DNA of 64,000 bases from Aspidiotus rigidus (taxonomy: Eukaryota > Arthropoda > Insecta > Hemiptera > Diaspididae): NCBI GenBank assembly GCA_035079385.1, contig JAVHKY010000059.1, forward strand, positions 601,001 to 665,000. The letters are read 5' to 3'. The notes below the pieces were generated by a model. That model was given only the letters and a program-made list of their open reading frames with translations, ran no database searches and was not told the origin of the DNA. A program made the translations under genes and the position numbers. Numbering within the stretch: position 1 is the first letter of the stretch; each line of letters opens with the position of its first letter. Shown here piece by piece: positions 59,983-63,925 of the stretch.

Positions 59983-62900
59983 TTTGCTTTTTTCTTGAGC
60001 TATATATATGATAGGAGAGGAACTTGGAATTTATTAATTTATTTAATAATAATTGATCTGTTTATTTATCTATTATTATTCATTCATTCAATTTATTTAT
60101 TTATTTGCTTTTTTCTTGAACTATATATGATAGGAGGGGAACGAAAATTTATTCATTTATCTAATTTTAAATAATTAATTAATTTATTTATTCATCTATT
60201 ATTTTATTCATATATTTATCAATTTATTTATTCATTTGGTTTCTTTCTTTCTTCATATGATAGGAAGGCAAGTTCCCTATCAATATCATATATATCTCGG
60301 AGGTCGAACTGTTAACTTTAACATGAATGTGTTCTACAGTGTTTTTTTTTTTTTTTTTTTTTTTGAAAAGTTTGCCGTTTGACGTCCGGCCAAAATGGAC
60401 TTGGAAAAATTTTGCTTCTTTTCTCGAGCTACTTGTATATTTGATGGGAGAGGGACTTGGATTTATTTATTTATTTATTTATTCATTCATTCATTCATTC
60501 ATTCATTATTCAATTCATTTATTTATTTGCTTTTTTCTTGAACTATATATGATAGGAACAGAAATTTATTCATTTATATTAAATAATTCATTAATTCATT
60601 TATTTATCTATCTATTATTTTATTCATACATTTATCAATTTATTTATTCATTTGGTTTCTTTCTTTCTTTATATGATAGGAAGGCAAGTTCCCTATCATA
60701 TATATCTCGGAGGTCAAACTTTTAACTTTAATATGGAATGTGTTCTACAGTGTTTTTTTTTTTTTTTTTTGAAAAATTTGCCGTTTGACCTCCGGCCAAA
60801 ATGGACTTAAAAAAATTTTGCTTCTTTTCTTGAGCTACTTGTATATATGATAGGAAAGGGACTTAGATTTATTTATTTATTTTTGTATTATTTTTATTTG
60901 CTTTTTTTCTTGAGCTATGTATGGTAGGAGAGGAACTTGTAATTTATTCATTTTTATTTAATATTAATTAATTTATTTATTTATTTATTCATTCATTCAT
61001 TCATTCATTCAATTTATTTATTTAATCAGTTAATTAGTTATTTAATTTATTTATTTATATATTTATCAATTTATTCATTCATTTAGTTTCTTTCTTTCTT
61101 TATATGACAGGAAAACAAGTCCCCTATCATATATATCTCAAAAGTGAAACTTTTAACTTTAACGGGGAACGTGTTCTACAGTTTTTGTTTTTGAAAAATT
61201 TGCCGTTTGGCGTCCGGCCAAAATGGACTTGGAAAAAATTTTGCTTCTTTTCTTGAGCTGTATGTGATAGGAGAGGAACGGAAATTTATTCATTTATTTA
61301 ATATTAATTAATTCATTTGTTCGTTTAGTTATCTATTATTTTATTCATATATTTATCAAGTTATTTATTCATTTAGTTTCTTTCTTTCTTTATATGATAT
61401 GAAGGCAAGTTCCCTATCATAGGTATATATCTCGGAGGTCAAACTCTTATCTTTAACATGGAATGTGTTCTACAGTTTTTTTTTTCTTTTTTTGTTGATA
61501 GATTTGCCGTTTGACTTCCGGTCAAAATGGACCTTACTTAATTTATCAATCAATCGATTATTAATTTATTAATTTATTTATTCTTTCATTCATTCTTTCT
61601 TTTTTTTTCTTGTGCTATATGTGATAGGAGGGGGACTTAGATTTATTTATTTAATTAATTAAATAATTACTTAATTTATTTATTTATATTTATCGATTTA
61701 TTTATTTATTTAGTTTCTTTCTTTCTTTCTTCATATAATAGGAAAACAAGTCCCCTGTCATATATATCTTGGAGGTCGACATTTCAACGTTAGCAGGGAA
61801 CGTATTCTAAGCTTTCTAATTTTTTTTAAGTTAGCCGTTCGTCGTCCTTTGAGGTATATACACAAGGACTTGGAACAATTTTGTTCTCGAAATCATGAAT
61901 AATTATTGAGGAAGGGACTTGAAAAATTTTGAATTCTTGTTGTGATATATAATAGAAGGAGATTTTGGAAAATTGGCGTTTTCTCAATTCAGTTTCACAT
62001 TACCCTAGAGGTCGAATTTATTGATAGTGTGTTTTTTTAATAGTGCTTTCCCCAATAGCTTCGATTTTTGCAAGTTCCTCTCCTTTTATTTGATGTTCGA
62101 AATTTTTCGAAGTCTCCTTTTTATCACGCATAGCTCGATATTCGACAATTTTGACAAAAACTGACCTACCCTAATAATCGAGTTGGAAATTCGAAAATCG
62201 AGTCGATAGGGTGTGTCAAAATGATGTTGACAGTTGACTGAGATTTCGGACTAAATTTGTTTCTGCCCAGTTGCGAACAGTGCGAGGCCAATCTACATCG
62301 ATTAGATTGAGAGAAAGTTTGGTTGGCAACAGAAACGCAGCTCGTGGGCAATTGAACAAATTATGACGCAGTATTGTTGTAGCCAATCAGATCAAAGGTG
62401 TTATACTAAGAACTGATGTTTGAAGCCTCGTTCTTTAGGAGCGATACAACTGATGATGGGGTCCACTCAATATGAGTTTCGATCATTGAATTTTCTTCCC
62501 AAAGTTTCCTCCTCAAGCCGTTTTTGTTCTTTATACAAAGATTCACTTTATTCATCGCCCATTGTAGCTTGTAACTCGATAATCAAGTTTTCCTAGTACT
62601 AAGATAGAATTCAAGGTTAATAATTAGCTCTTCCATTCTCATCTTACAGGTTCCGACACCCTCAATAACACGAGCAGTTCAAACGAATCGGTTTCCTCGG
62701 TAACATCGAGAGAGTTGAATAATCATAACAACTACAGTAACGATTGTATACCGCAAAAAAATAAACGAAGTGAGTTTTCATCGTTTAATATACGTCTTCG
62801 CATGTGGCAGATCACAAAAATGTTGGAGTGAACCTGTTCGGAGATAATTTGTAAATGATCTGACGGAAACTTGTTTTTTTTGGGGGGTATTTTTTTCTGT

Positions 62901-63925
62901 AAAAAATAGGGCGAATCTTGAGAAGCGTAAAATTTGGTTTATTTCTTTATCTCACTGACAATAATCGAACTCGATCTCGAGATACACGTTTGCGGATTCC
63001 CTGAACCACCTCGAAAATATTGGCCGAAATAATGCAGATTTAGTGGAGAAAACCTTCGTTGAAAATTATTTTACCTAAAGTTCCCTGTAAAATAGAACTA
63101 TGTACGTTATCTGTTACCGGCGTTGCCGAAAGATTACCTTTTCCGATTTTCAATACATTTCTGCAAAATACTCAAGATTTCGCAGCTTTTGTAGACCGAC
63201 ACCTTTAGTAACGTTTCCTTTCTAAGCGCATCTGGCCCAATAAAATATATTTTGAGAGTTGACGTATGAGACATCGTTTTCCTTCTTTTTGAGAAAGGCT
63301 GCAGCTACTATAGGTGATATAGGAAAGCCTATATGGTTAGTCTATCGCGAAACTTGTAAATGATGTTGCCGGACTGACAGAAGTTAGTGTTGTTCAGCAT
63401 AGTTTGAGCAAACCGAGAAAATCATTTGCTTCCTGAGGGATCCGCAAACGTGTCTTCCGATCGAATTCGATTATCGACAGTGCAGTGAAATGAAAAACTA
63501 TCAGAGAGGCAAGTTCTAGTCGCGTATCGCCTCCCCATGAGTAGAACTTGAATCCACTCGAGTCATGACAATCTCCAAAGGGTGTGCATTATCGTGCACC
63601 TCGTAAGTTATTGCTCCGATTCCCTCATTTGAGATGTTTCTTAATCGGTCACCCAAATTCAAATATTAATTGTTTTTCAGGCTCTGTGATGGGAATTCAT
63701 TACGCGTCTAGTTACAAGCCCTACGAATCTGTGTAAGTACTAACTTTTTTTCTTACTTCGCTGATTAAAATTTTTTATTCAAAAAATAAGAAAAAAAAAA
63801 AAGATAGAAAAATAAATGAAACAAAGACATTGAAAAATTCTCGACTATTCTTTCATCAGGGCAAGCGCGACATCAGCGCCAGCTAAGAGCGGTACAACCA
63901 GTCCTGTATTTACGTCCAGTATAAG
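16273..63925 (+). CDS. Graf: Graf-type BAR-PH-RhoGAP protein, 19 internal coding exons (gene-level entry, both ends outside window)
   Basis: Nineteen exons, each listed separately below, join in one continuous reading frame of about 748 residues, with AG/GT at every junction and matching phases. The order is late BAR domain, PH domain, RhoGAP domain, then a Ser/Pro/Asn-rich linker. Known family role: Graf/oligophrenin proteins bind curved membrane through BAR-PH and stimulate GTP hydrolysis by Rho-family GTPases (RhoA, Cdc42) at the membrane; the C-terminal SH3 binds proline-rich partners. The arginine-finger motif GLYRVVG and the RhoGAP block [15 protein letters not shown] are present, so catalysis should be intact. 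The first part of the BAR domain and the SH3 are not found here and should lie beyond the two ends. Introns range from about 70 bp to 23 kb and the large ones are packed with transposons. Close alternatives are the paralogous subfamilies (oligophrenin, ARHGAP10/42); insects usually have one Graf gene. Confidence 0.93.
16891..16992 (+). CDS. Graf: Graf exon b (BAR domain)
   Basis: 34 codons, phase 0/0, TTTCAG acceptor, GTGAGT donor. Encodes [14 protein letters not shown] and [15 protein letters not shown], the second BAR helix. It is followed by the 23-kb, transposon-filled intron at 16993-40032. Confidence 0.93.
17455..20423 (-). mobile_element. Diverged AACAGG-type element inside the hAT element
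   Basis: The 5' end on the minus strand is TAACAAGGAACCTGTTTTAT at 20423, followed by GCCGTCCGGACGGC and 45-bp-type units at 20250-20320, 19910-20100 and 17490-17580 (GAGCTATATATGATAGGAGG). The array is interrupted by the 17584-19903 element. The left end is not sharp. Confidence 0.55.
17584..19903. mobile_element. 2.3-kb foldback-type element with tandem-unit arms
   Basis: Outer inverted repeats: ACAGTGGACCAGAAAGATGT at the left and ACATCTTTCTGGTCTACCCTGT-type sequence at the right, extending inward over about 200 bp (17584-17810 against 19680-19903). Inside these, the arms are tandem units of about 139 bp: three on the left (17880-18330) and four on the right (GGTGCTTCGCAGAATTTT near 19140, 19278, 19417 and a diverged one near 19556) in opposite orientation. 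The centre (18390-19090) holds about six units of 105-130 bp around GAGATCGACTGAGGCCCCG. No protein is encoded. Related shorter copies lie at 51905-52649 and 62207-62275. Confidence 0.8.
20465..22720. other. Non-coding intron, nothing recognised
   Basis: AT-rich with a short GAAT repeat at about 21404-21418 and scattered CpG. No coding or repeat signal that I can support. Confidence 0.5.
22725..22858 (-). repeat. Inverted PLE terminal-repeat segment upstream of PLE D
   Basis: This is the reverse complement of the segment at about 29480-29610 and 46670-46790: the words TGTACAAATCTACTTTATTAG, GCTTTTACAAGAGTACTTTC and TGCAACTGGAGAACAAGGCC are shared. It is in the opposite orientation to the coding strand of element D, as reported for the complex terminal repeats of PLEs. 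Confidence 0.7.
22858..25310 (+). pseudogene. Penelope-like element D: nearly intact RT plus GIY-YIG endonuclease
   Basis: Plus strand. The N-terminal block ([31 protein letters not shown]) begins near 22858 and meets TGA at 23044-23046. The frame is then open from 23047 for 699 codons (first ATG 23101). Motifs: [45 protein letters not shown] (A), [16 protein letters not shown] (B), [11 protein letters not shown] (C, YVDD at 24313-24324). A frameshift between 24936 and 24951 moves the reading to the next frame, in which [20 protein letters not shown] gives the GIY-YIG nuclease, ending with TGA at 25308-25310. So one stop and one indel separate it from a complete reading frame; all catalytic motifs are visible. 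Confidence 0.94.
25347..25383 (+). ncRNA. Hammerhead-like motif downstream of PLE D
   Basis: CTGAAGA (core C3-A9), T, stem II GGTTCGA-ACACC-TCGATCC (six of seven pairs), GAAA, then ACCGGTC, which gives a two-pair stem III ending in the cleavage triplet GTC. The best match to a minimal type I hammerhead in the window, except for the extra T before stem II. Stem I is weak, so a dimeric form may be needed. Confidence 0.45.
25384..25880. other. Non-coding spacer between PLE D and PLE E
   Basis: T-run at about 25430-25446 and an (AAT)7-like microsatellite at 25659-25680. Nothing else recognised. Confidence 0.5.
26339..27319 (-). mobile_element. Mutator-like (MULE) DNA transposon with periodic CCTGA arrays at both ends
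   Basis: Flanked by a 10-bp duplication CTTCCCTATG (26329-26338 and 27320-27329) that is single in the homologous PLE F sequence, so the boundaries are exact to about 1 bp. Nine- to ten-bp duplications are typical of Mutator-like transposases. The ends are imperfect inverted repeats (CATTTACCTGA in both). Each end carries 11 CCTGA/TCAGG-type pentamers (26343-26492 and 27150-27303) at a 15-bp pitch. The middle encodes a transposase remnant on the minus strand. At 981 bp it is much shorter than an autonomous MULE and so is an internal-deletion derivative. Confidence 0.88.
26526..27026 (-). pseudogene. Mutator-like transposase, C-terminal part, with premature stops
   Basis: Minus strand from 27026. 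[21 protein letters not shown] sequence, [38 protein letters not shown] and KTNNCSEG followed by TAG (where the family has a Trp), then [20 protein letters not shown], a TAA, and a tail [15 protein letters not shown] ending at about 26526. The (D/E)YFE-TY-GR, R-NN--EGWH and H-R---L-G-SHP--Y blocks are typical of the C-terminal half of insect MULE transposases with FLYWCH/SWIM-type partners. The catalytic DDE core lies upstream in full-length proteins and is absent. Two stop codons mean no product. Confidence 0.8.
27372..27567. mobile_element. Short TIR element (MITE), 196 bp
   Basis: Ends CAGGGTTTCCACTT and its complement AAGTGGACACCCTG, flanked by the 5-bp duplication CATGG (27367-27371 and 27568-27572). 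Copy F has the empty site. The interior has TCAGGGAA words and a T-run. A related copy lies at 41085-41375. Superfamily uncertain: hAT-like ends, but a 5-bp duplication. Confidence 0.8.
29461..30000 (-). repeat. PLE terminal repeat/untranslated segment (copy of 46640-47160)
   Basis: About 500 bp nearly the same as 46640-47160, including GCCAATAAGATCACAGT, CTCACTCATGATGAGTTCCA and GGCCAAAGCCCACAGG. Lies upstream of PLE E as F's copy lies upstream of F. It includes the hammerhead-like motif at about 29497-29562. Confidence 0.75.
29525..29573 (+). ncRNA. Hammerhead-like motif upstream of PLE E
   Basis: On the + strand: CTGATGA, T, GGG-ATAACA-CCC, GAAA, AGT...ACT. The core CTGATGA is perfect. 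Stem III would be AGT/ACT closing a 13-nt loop. It is antisense to the coding strand of E, and equivalent motifs occur at 46688-46736 (+) and, inverted, at 22787-22824. Confidence 0.4.
30001..31640. other. Non-coding intron; AACAGG-type end fragment at 30378-30403
   Basis: A C-run at 30230-30241 and the end CTTATAAAACAGGTTTCCTG near 30383-30402 belong to a diverged member of the AACAGG-type family. The rest to 31640 is AT-rich with no coding signal. Confidence 0.5.
31645..31990 (-). repeat. Diverged AACAGG-type element fragment
   Basis: Holds GACGTCATCAAACTGTGACG, GAGGGAGACTTGGAAAATTT, ACGGCGGACG, then GAACGAGGAACGCAGGGAAC at 31811-31830 and CCTGTTCTATGG. The order matches the family's minisatellite unit, GC block and 3' tail. 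Boundaries are not sharp. Confidence 0.55.
32085..32157. repeat. AAAT microsatellite
   Basis: (AAAT)n with interruptions (AAGT, AGAT). It lies next to the nested AACAGG-type cluster; similar TTTA tracts are built into the related array at 59.7-61.9 kb. Confidence 0.85.
32465..34969 (+). mobile_element. Middle AACAGG-type element, opposite orientation
   Basis: 5' end TAACAGGGAACCTGTTTTAT at 32465 with the GC block (CGTCCGCCGTGCGCCGTCC), then interruption by the inner copy, then minisatellite units 34461-34800, the CTAGACCTA-type region, CATAAAACAGGTTCCCTG (34920-34937) and the stem-loop ending GGAAGCCGT at 34969. Confidence 0.75.
32549..34460 (-). mobile_element. Inner AACAGG-type element with expanded 45-bp minisatellite
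   Basis: Same orientation and near-identical ends as the copy at 13685-14797, but with about twice as many 45-bp units. Two classes of unit alternate (CTCGAGAGTCGAAATTT and CTCGAGGATCGAAATTT) and a higher-order block of 618 bp is repeated (marker CAAGTCTCCCCTCC at about 33374 and 33992). Because 45 is a multiple of three and the units lack stops in one frame, a 564-codon open frame appears at 32750-34444; it has no start context or protein similarity and I do not call it a gene. Confidence 0.8.
35294..36999. mobile_element. hAT-ended element with very AT-rich core, copy 1
   Basis: Ends CAGTGTTTTCTCAACCGG and complement of it (GGTTGAGAAGCACTG), flanked by 8-bp sequences GTCTAAAC (35286-35293) and ATATAAAC (37000-37007), six of eight identical. 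Subterminal GTGCCGCGGCACA and GTGCCGC words mark both ends. The core (about 35400-36480) is almost only A and T with no frame; the right 500 bp is ordinary in composition. No transposase, so non-autonomous. Confidence 0.82.
37173..37651 (-). mobile_element. AACAGG-type element, short copy
   Basis: 3' tail (CTTCCTTAACGGAGTTAAGC stem-loop) at 37173, CAGGGAACCTGTTTTATG, a few minisatellite units, GC block (GACGGCGCACGGCGGACGCC) and 5' end ACAGGTTCCCTGT at about 37650. Confidence 0.75.
37652..40032. other. Intron before Graf exon c; CpG-richer stretch 38750-40000
   Basis: No repeat or protein recognised. The part from about 38750 to 40000 has many CpG words (ACGCGTG, TCGCG, GCGCGC) unlike the flanking AT-rich DNA, so it may be a regulatory region or alternative promoter. 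This is only a compositional hint. Confidence 0.4.
40033..40143 (+). CDS. Graf: Graf exon c (BAR domain)
   Basis: 37 codons, phase 0/0. Encodes [20 protein letters not shown] and the highly conserved [13 protein letters not shown] of Graf/oligophrenin BAR domains. Flanked by an 8-kb intron on the right. Confidence 0.95.
40144..41084. other. Intron after Graf exon c, nothing recognised
   Basis: Unique-looking non-coding sequence with no coding or repeat signal. Confidence 0.5.
41085..41375. mobile_element. Diverged relative of the CAGGGT...ACCCTG MITE
   Basis: Left end near TAGCCACTTTCTAGAAAAAC and right end near AGAAAAAGTGGCCACC with internal ACTCAGGGAATTGCATTC, which parallels TCAGGGAATTTCATTCC in the copy at 27372-27567. 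Terminal bases are eroded and no duplication is seen. Confidence 0.5.
42000..42160 (+). mobile_element. Minimal 161-bp AACAGG-type element
   Basis: TAACAGGAAACCTGTTCTCT at the 5' end, a run of 17 G, a short unique centre, then CAGAACAGGTTCCCTG and the 3' tail CTCGTTTAGCTTCGGTCCAG ending GCCGT. It has no 45-bp array, so it shows the ends alone are enough to define the family. The PLE H frame flanks it on both sides without duplicated bases. Confidence 0.78.
42196..42348. mobile_element. 153-bp TIR element
   Basis: Ends CGCGACTCTAGTTCCAAAAC and GTTTTGGAACTAGAGTCGCG are perfect inverted repeats of 20 bp, with TTAAGTCC/GGACTTA continuing inward. Inserted in PLE H between codons of the [12 protein letters not shown] segment. 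No clear target duplication. Confidence 0.75.
42918..44487. mobile_element. hAT-ended AT-rich element, copy 2, left end missing
   Basis: Aligns with 35433-36999 through the AT-rich core and right end (GGTTGAGAAACATTG at 44487). The left terminus is absent. At 44488 the C-terminal region of PLE F begins abruptly, so it inserted in or recombined with that PLE. Confidence 0.78.
44488..46640 (-). pseudogene. Penelope-like element F, close relative of E
   Basis: Minus strand. N-terminus 46601-46120 ([20 protein letters not shown]), [18 protein letters not shown] (about 45830), [33 protein letters not shown] (motif A region), then a deletion removes motif B and the YV of motif C: NNRL joins directly to DDILIVWSG near 45280. 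GIY-YIG follows ([20 protein letters not shown]), and the C-terminus is cut by the hAT copy at 44487. Several frameshifts. RT is dead, but the nuclease signature is intact. Its uninterrupted sequence proves the two insertion sites in element E. Confidence 0.9.
46641..47145 (-). repeat. PLE terminal repeat/untranslated segment (copy of 29461-30000)
   Basis: Near-identical to the segment upstream of PLE E, with the hammerhead-like motif (CTGATGATGGG, CCCGAAAGT) at 46688-46736. It is followed by a second PLE fragment, giving a tandem arrangement. Confidence 0.75.
47146..47800 (-). pseudogene. Penelope-like element G, scrambled N-terminal fragments
   Basis: 47340-47146 encodes an N-terminal coiled region related to E/F ([31 protein letters not shown]). 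47700-47800 carries FTKAD-like and VTNL-like words from further downstream in the protein but lies upstream, so the fragment is rearranged. A CAGGGTGTCCACC end at 47547 starts a partial MITE-like insertion followed by a T-run (47669-47688). Confidence 0.65.
47801..48217. other. Intron before Graf exon d, nothing recognised
   Basis: Short open frame at 47838-48041 has no similarity and is taken as chance. Confidence 0.5.
48218..48322 (+). CDS. Graf: Graf exon d (BAR domain)
   Basis: 35 codons, phase 0/0, long T-tract acceptor. Encodes [18 protein letters not shown], equivalent to the L-TFYHHGYELAKDF block at the tip of the BAR domain, then the start of the last BAR helix. Confidence 0.95.
48323..49080. 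other. Intron between Graf exons d and e
   Basis: 758 bp of AT-rich intron with T-tracts (48817-48830, 48989-49001). Nothing recognised. Confidence 0.6.
49081..49155 (+). CDS. Graf: Graf exon e (end of BAR domain)
   Basis: 25 codons, phase 0/0. Encodes [19 protein letters not shown], the terminal BAR helix before the PH domain. TTTACAG acceptor and GTGAGT donor. Confidence 0.94.
49508..49577 (+). CDS. Graf: Graf exon f (start of PH domain)
   Basis: 70 nt, phase 0/1. Encodes the BAR-PH linker and first PH strand ([13 protein letters not shown]), equivalent to the EGYLY-Q-K strand of the family. Followed by a 7.2-kb intron full of small repeats and three DNA elements. Confidence 0.93.
49962..51242. 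mobile_element. 1.28-kb element with long imperfect terminal inverted repeats
   Basis: TGTAATTGTCAGTTATGTAA at 49962 is matched by the complement of sequence ending TAACTGACAATTACA at 51242, and pairing continues for about 60 bp (AGTAGTCAAATTGATC against GACCAGTTTGACTACT-type sequence). The minus strand of 50620-51000 has short coding-like fragments ([17 protein letters not shown]) with many stops. Superfamily unknown. It sits within a degenerate GTGTCATTTTTG repeat. Confidence 0.6.
51389..51781. mobile_element. 393-bp hAT-type MITE
   Basis: Ends TAGGGTTTGCAA and TTGCAAACCCTA, flanked by 8-bp sequences TGTATAGA (51381-51388) and TGTACAGA (51782-51789), seven of eight identical. The interior is full of ACGGTTAT/ATAACGGT words in both orientations (AACGGTTATCGGTCA), so it folds extensively. 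No coding capacity. Confidence 0.8.
51905..52649. mobile_element. Foldback-type element related to 17584-19903, right end missing
   Basis: Left end TAGGGTACCGGGTGAACCAG, then GATGTTACCAATTAAATGAG and TTTGTATCTCAATTTTATCT match the outer arm of the 17.6-kb element. The right arm (TTGGTCCATAATTCAGCTCA, GGGATACAAATTTG) is inverted to it and stops before the outer 80 bp. The simple-repeat tract (TTTA)n at 52360-52396 lies in the centre. Confidence 0.7.
52658..54365. mobile_element. hAT-ended AT-rich element, copy 3, with perfect 8-bp target duplication
   Basis: CAGTGTTTCTCAACCGG at 52658 and GGTTGAGAAACACTG ending 54365, flanked by TCATATAG at 52650-52657 and 54366-54373 (identical). It is 1708 bp against 1706 bp for copy 1. 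The core is the same AT-rich sequence; a 32-bp GC-rich hairpin is inserted at 53646-53677. Confidence 0.9.
53646..53677. repeat. 32-bp perfect hairpin insertion in the AT-rich element
   Basis: GTGATGCGCTC (53646-53656), 10-nt loop TGCGATATTG, GAGCGCATCAC (53667-53677). Absent from the aligned positions of copies 1 and 2. Its composition contrasts sharply with the host sequence. Confidence 0.85.
54765..54988. mobile_element. Probable solo LTR, 224 bp
   Basis: Begins TGTAAGAATATGCTGCTGCA and ends GTTCGATTCTTACA, so it has TG...CA ends within a longer inverted repeat (TGTAAGAA/TTCTTACA). Flanked by CCTA on both sides (ACCTAT if the terminal bases are shared). It interrupts the GTGTCATTTTTG repeat. 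Size and ends suggest a Copia-like LTR; no internal coding region is nearby. Confidence 0.65.
54990..56779. other. Intron before Graf exon g, nothing recognised
   Basis: Non-coding sequence without an identifiable gene or repeat. A polypyrimidine stretch lies at 56677-56702, before the exon at 56780. Confidence 0.5.
56780..56883 (+). CDS. Graf: Graf exon g (PH domain)
   Basis: 104 nt, phase 1/0. Encodes [18 protein letters not shown] and the following PH strands. The W-KHYC-YQ-DSK signature is diagnostic of Graf PH domains. The exon also keeps an open frame into its intron, which is not used. Confidence 0.95.
56971..57065 (+). CDS. Graf: Graf exon h (PH domain)
   Basis: 95 nt, phase 0/2. 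Encodes [19 protein letters not shown], matching the SC-RR-DSIEKRFCFD block of the family PH domain. Preceding intron is 87 bp. Confidence 0.95.
57162..57243 (+). CDS. Graf: Graf exon i (end of PH domain)
   Basis: 82 nt, phase 2/0. Encodes [18 protein letters not shown] and AMDGKEP, the C-terminal PH helix containing the conserved Trp. Confidence 0.96.
57314..57422 (+). CDS. Graf: Graf exon j (PH-RhoGAP linker and first GAP helix)
   Basis: 109 nt, phase 0/1. Encodes the short linker ([20 protein letters not shown]) and [16 protein letters not shown], the first helix of the RhoGAP fold. Confidence 0.95.
57499..57720 (+). CDS. Graf: Graf exon k (RhoGAP catalytic exon)
   Basis: 222 nt, phase 1/1. 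Encodes [19 protein letters not shown], in which the Arg of GLYR is the RhoGAP arginine finger, then [18 protein letters not shown], the loop and helix that support Rho binding. Both signatures are intact. Confidence 0.97.
57801..57906 (+). CDS. Graf: Graf exon l (RhoGAP domain)
   Basis: 106 nt, phase 1/2. Encodes [20 protein letters not shown] and the [10 protein letters not shown] helix of RhoGAP. Introns on both sides are under 100 bp. Confidence 0.96.
57975..58134 (+). CDS. Graf: Graf exon m (RhoGAP domain)
   Basis: 160 nt, phase 2/0. Encodes [20 protein letters not shown] then [19 protein letters not shown], the most conserved RhoGAP block (N-M---N---FGP-L). GTGGGT donor. Confidence 0.97.
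58202..58402 (+). CDS. Graf: Graf exon n (post-GAP Ser/Pro-rich linker)
   Basis: 67 codons, phase 0/0. Starts [20 protein letters not shown], aligning with the IFNTVPDMP that follows the GAP domain in vertebrate homologues, then a Ser/Pro/Ala-rich stretch likely to be disordered and phosphorylated. Confidence 0.9.
58486..58719 (+). CDS. Graf: Graf exon o (linker)
   Basis: 78 codons, phase 0/0, TTTTTAG acceptor and GTAAGT donor. Low-complexity Ser/Ala/Tyr-rich linker (for example [20 protein letters not shown]). Weakly conserved; assigned by splice sites and frame continuity. Confidence 0.85.
58750..58884. mobile_element. 135-bp near-perfect hairpin (MITE or small-RNA precursor) in Graf intron
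   Basis: The left arm starting GTGACCTGCGATGAGAAAAG and the right arm ending CTTTTCTCATCGCAGGTCAC pair almost fully for about 60 bp, with a loop of about 15 nt. It lies between Graf exons o and p in the transcribed strand. Flanks AAAT on both sides could be a short target duplication. Confidence 0.8.
59218..59377 (+). CDS. Graf: Graf exon p (linker, proline-rich)
   Basis: 160 nt, phase 0/1. Encodes Asn/Ser-rich sequence then a proline-rich run ([14 protein letters not shown]) that could serve as an SH3 ligand. The donor GTACGT follows directly. A 3.3-kb intron holding a tandem array follows. Confidence 0.83.
59740..61990. repeat. Tandem array of AACAGG-type-related units with embedded TTTA tracts
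   Basis: The block TTTGCCGTTTGACGTCCGGC, then AAAATGGACTTGGAAAAA and GAGCTA-TATATGATAGGAG, recurs with its GTCCGG-type core near 59875, 60384, 60791, 61212 and 61517. Spacings are 509, 407, 421 and about 305 bp. Each unit holds variable TTTA/ATTC microsatellite and an AACTTTAAC-ATG-GTGTTCTACAG stretch that corresponds to the AACAGGGAACCTGTTTTATG terminus. Open frames here are microsatellite translations. Confidence 0.7.
62207..62275. repeat. Fragment of the foldback-type element end
   Basis: TAGGGTGTGTCAAAATGATG then GACTAAATTTG matches the left end of the elements at 17584 and 51905. Confidence 0.5.
62380..62535. repeat. Diverged PLE terminal-repeat fragment
   Basis: GTAGCCAATCAGATC, GTTATACTAAGAACT, GCGATACAACTGATGATGGG parallels GCCAATAAGATCACAG and GCGACACAACTGATGATGGG upstream of PLEs E and F. 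The hammerhead-like core CTGATGATGGG is kept, but the CCCGAAA part is not. Confidence 0.55.
62650..62769 (+). CDS. Graf: Graf exon q (linker, Ser/Asn-rich)
   Basis: 120 nt, phase 1/1, CTTACAG acceptor, GTGAGT donor. Encodes Ser/Asn-rich sequence ([17 protein letters not shown]). Assigned by frame, splice sites and composition unlike the surrounding intron. Confidence 0.82.
62770..63680. other. Intron between Graf exons q and r, nothing recognised
   Basis: No coding or repeat signal that I can support. The inverted words GGATTCCCTGAACC (about 62995) and GAGGGATCCGCAAAC (about 63437) hint at a weak palindromic arrangement but are not convincing. Confidence 0.45.
63681..63732 (+). CDS. Graf: Graf exon r (linker)
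   Basis: 52 nt, phase 1/2, TTTTCAG acceptor, GTAAGT donor. Encodes [16 protein letters not shown]. Short, but phases match both neighbours. Confidence 0.8.
63860..63925 (+). CDS. Graf: Graf exon s (last exon in window)
   Basis: 66 nt, phase 2/2 if spliced at GTGACG. Encodes [20 protein letters not shown]. Reading past the proposed donor meets TGA at 63927-63929, so this could instead be a terminal coding exon that skips the SH3 domain. With only 70 bp of sequence left the choice cannot be made here. Confidence 0.7.

Noticed and set aside
60327..60725. Hydrophobic 132-codon frame resembling a membrane protein
   Set aside because: Translation of TTTA/ATTC microsatellite, giving Phe/Ile/Leu/Tyr runs.
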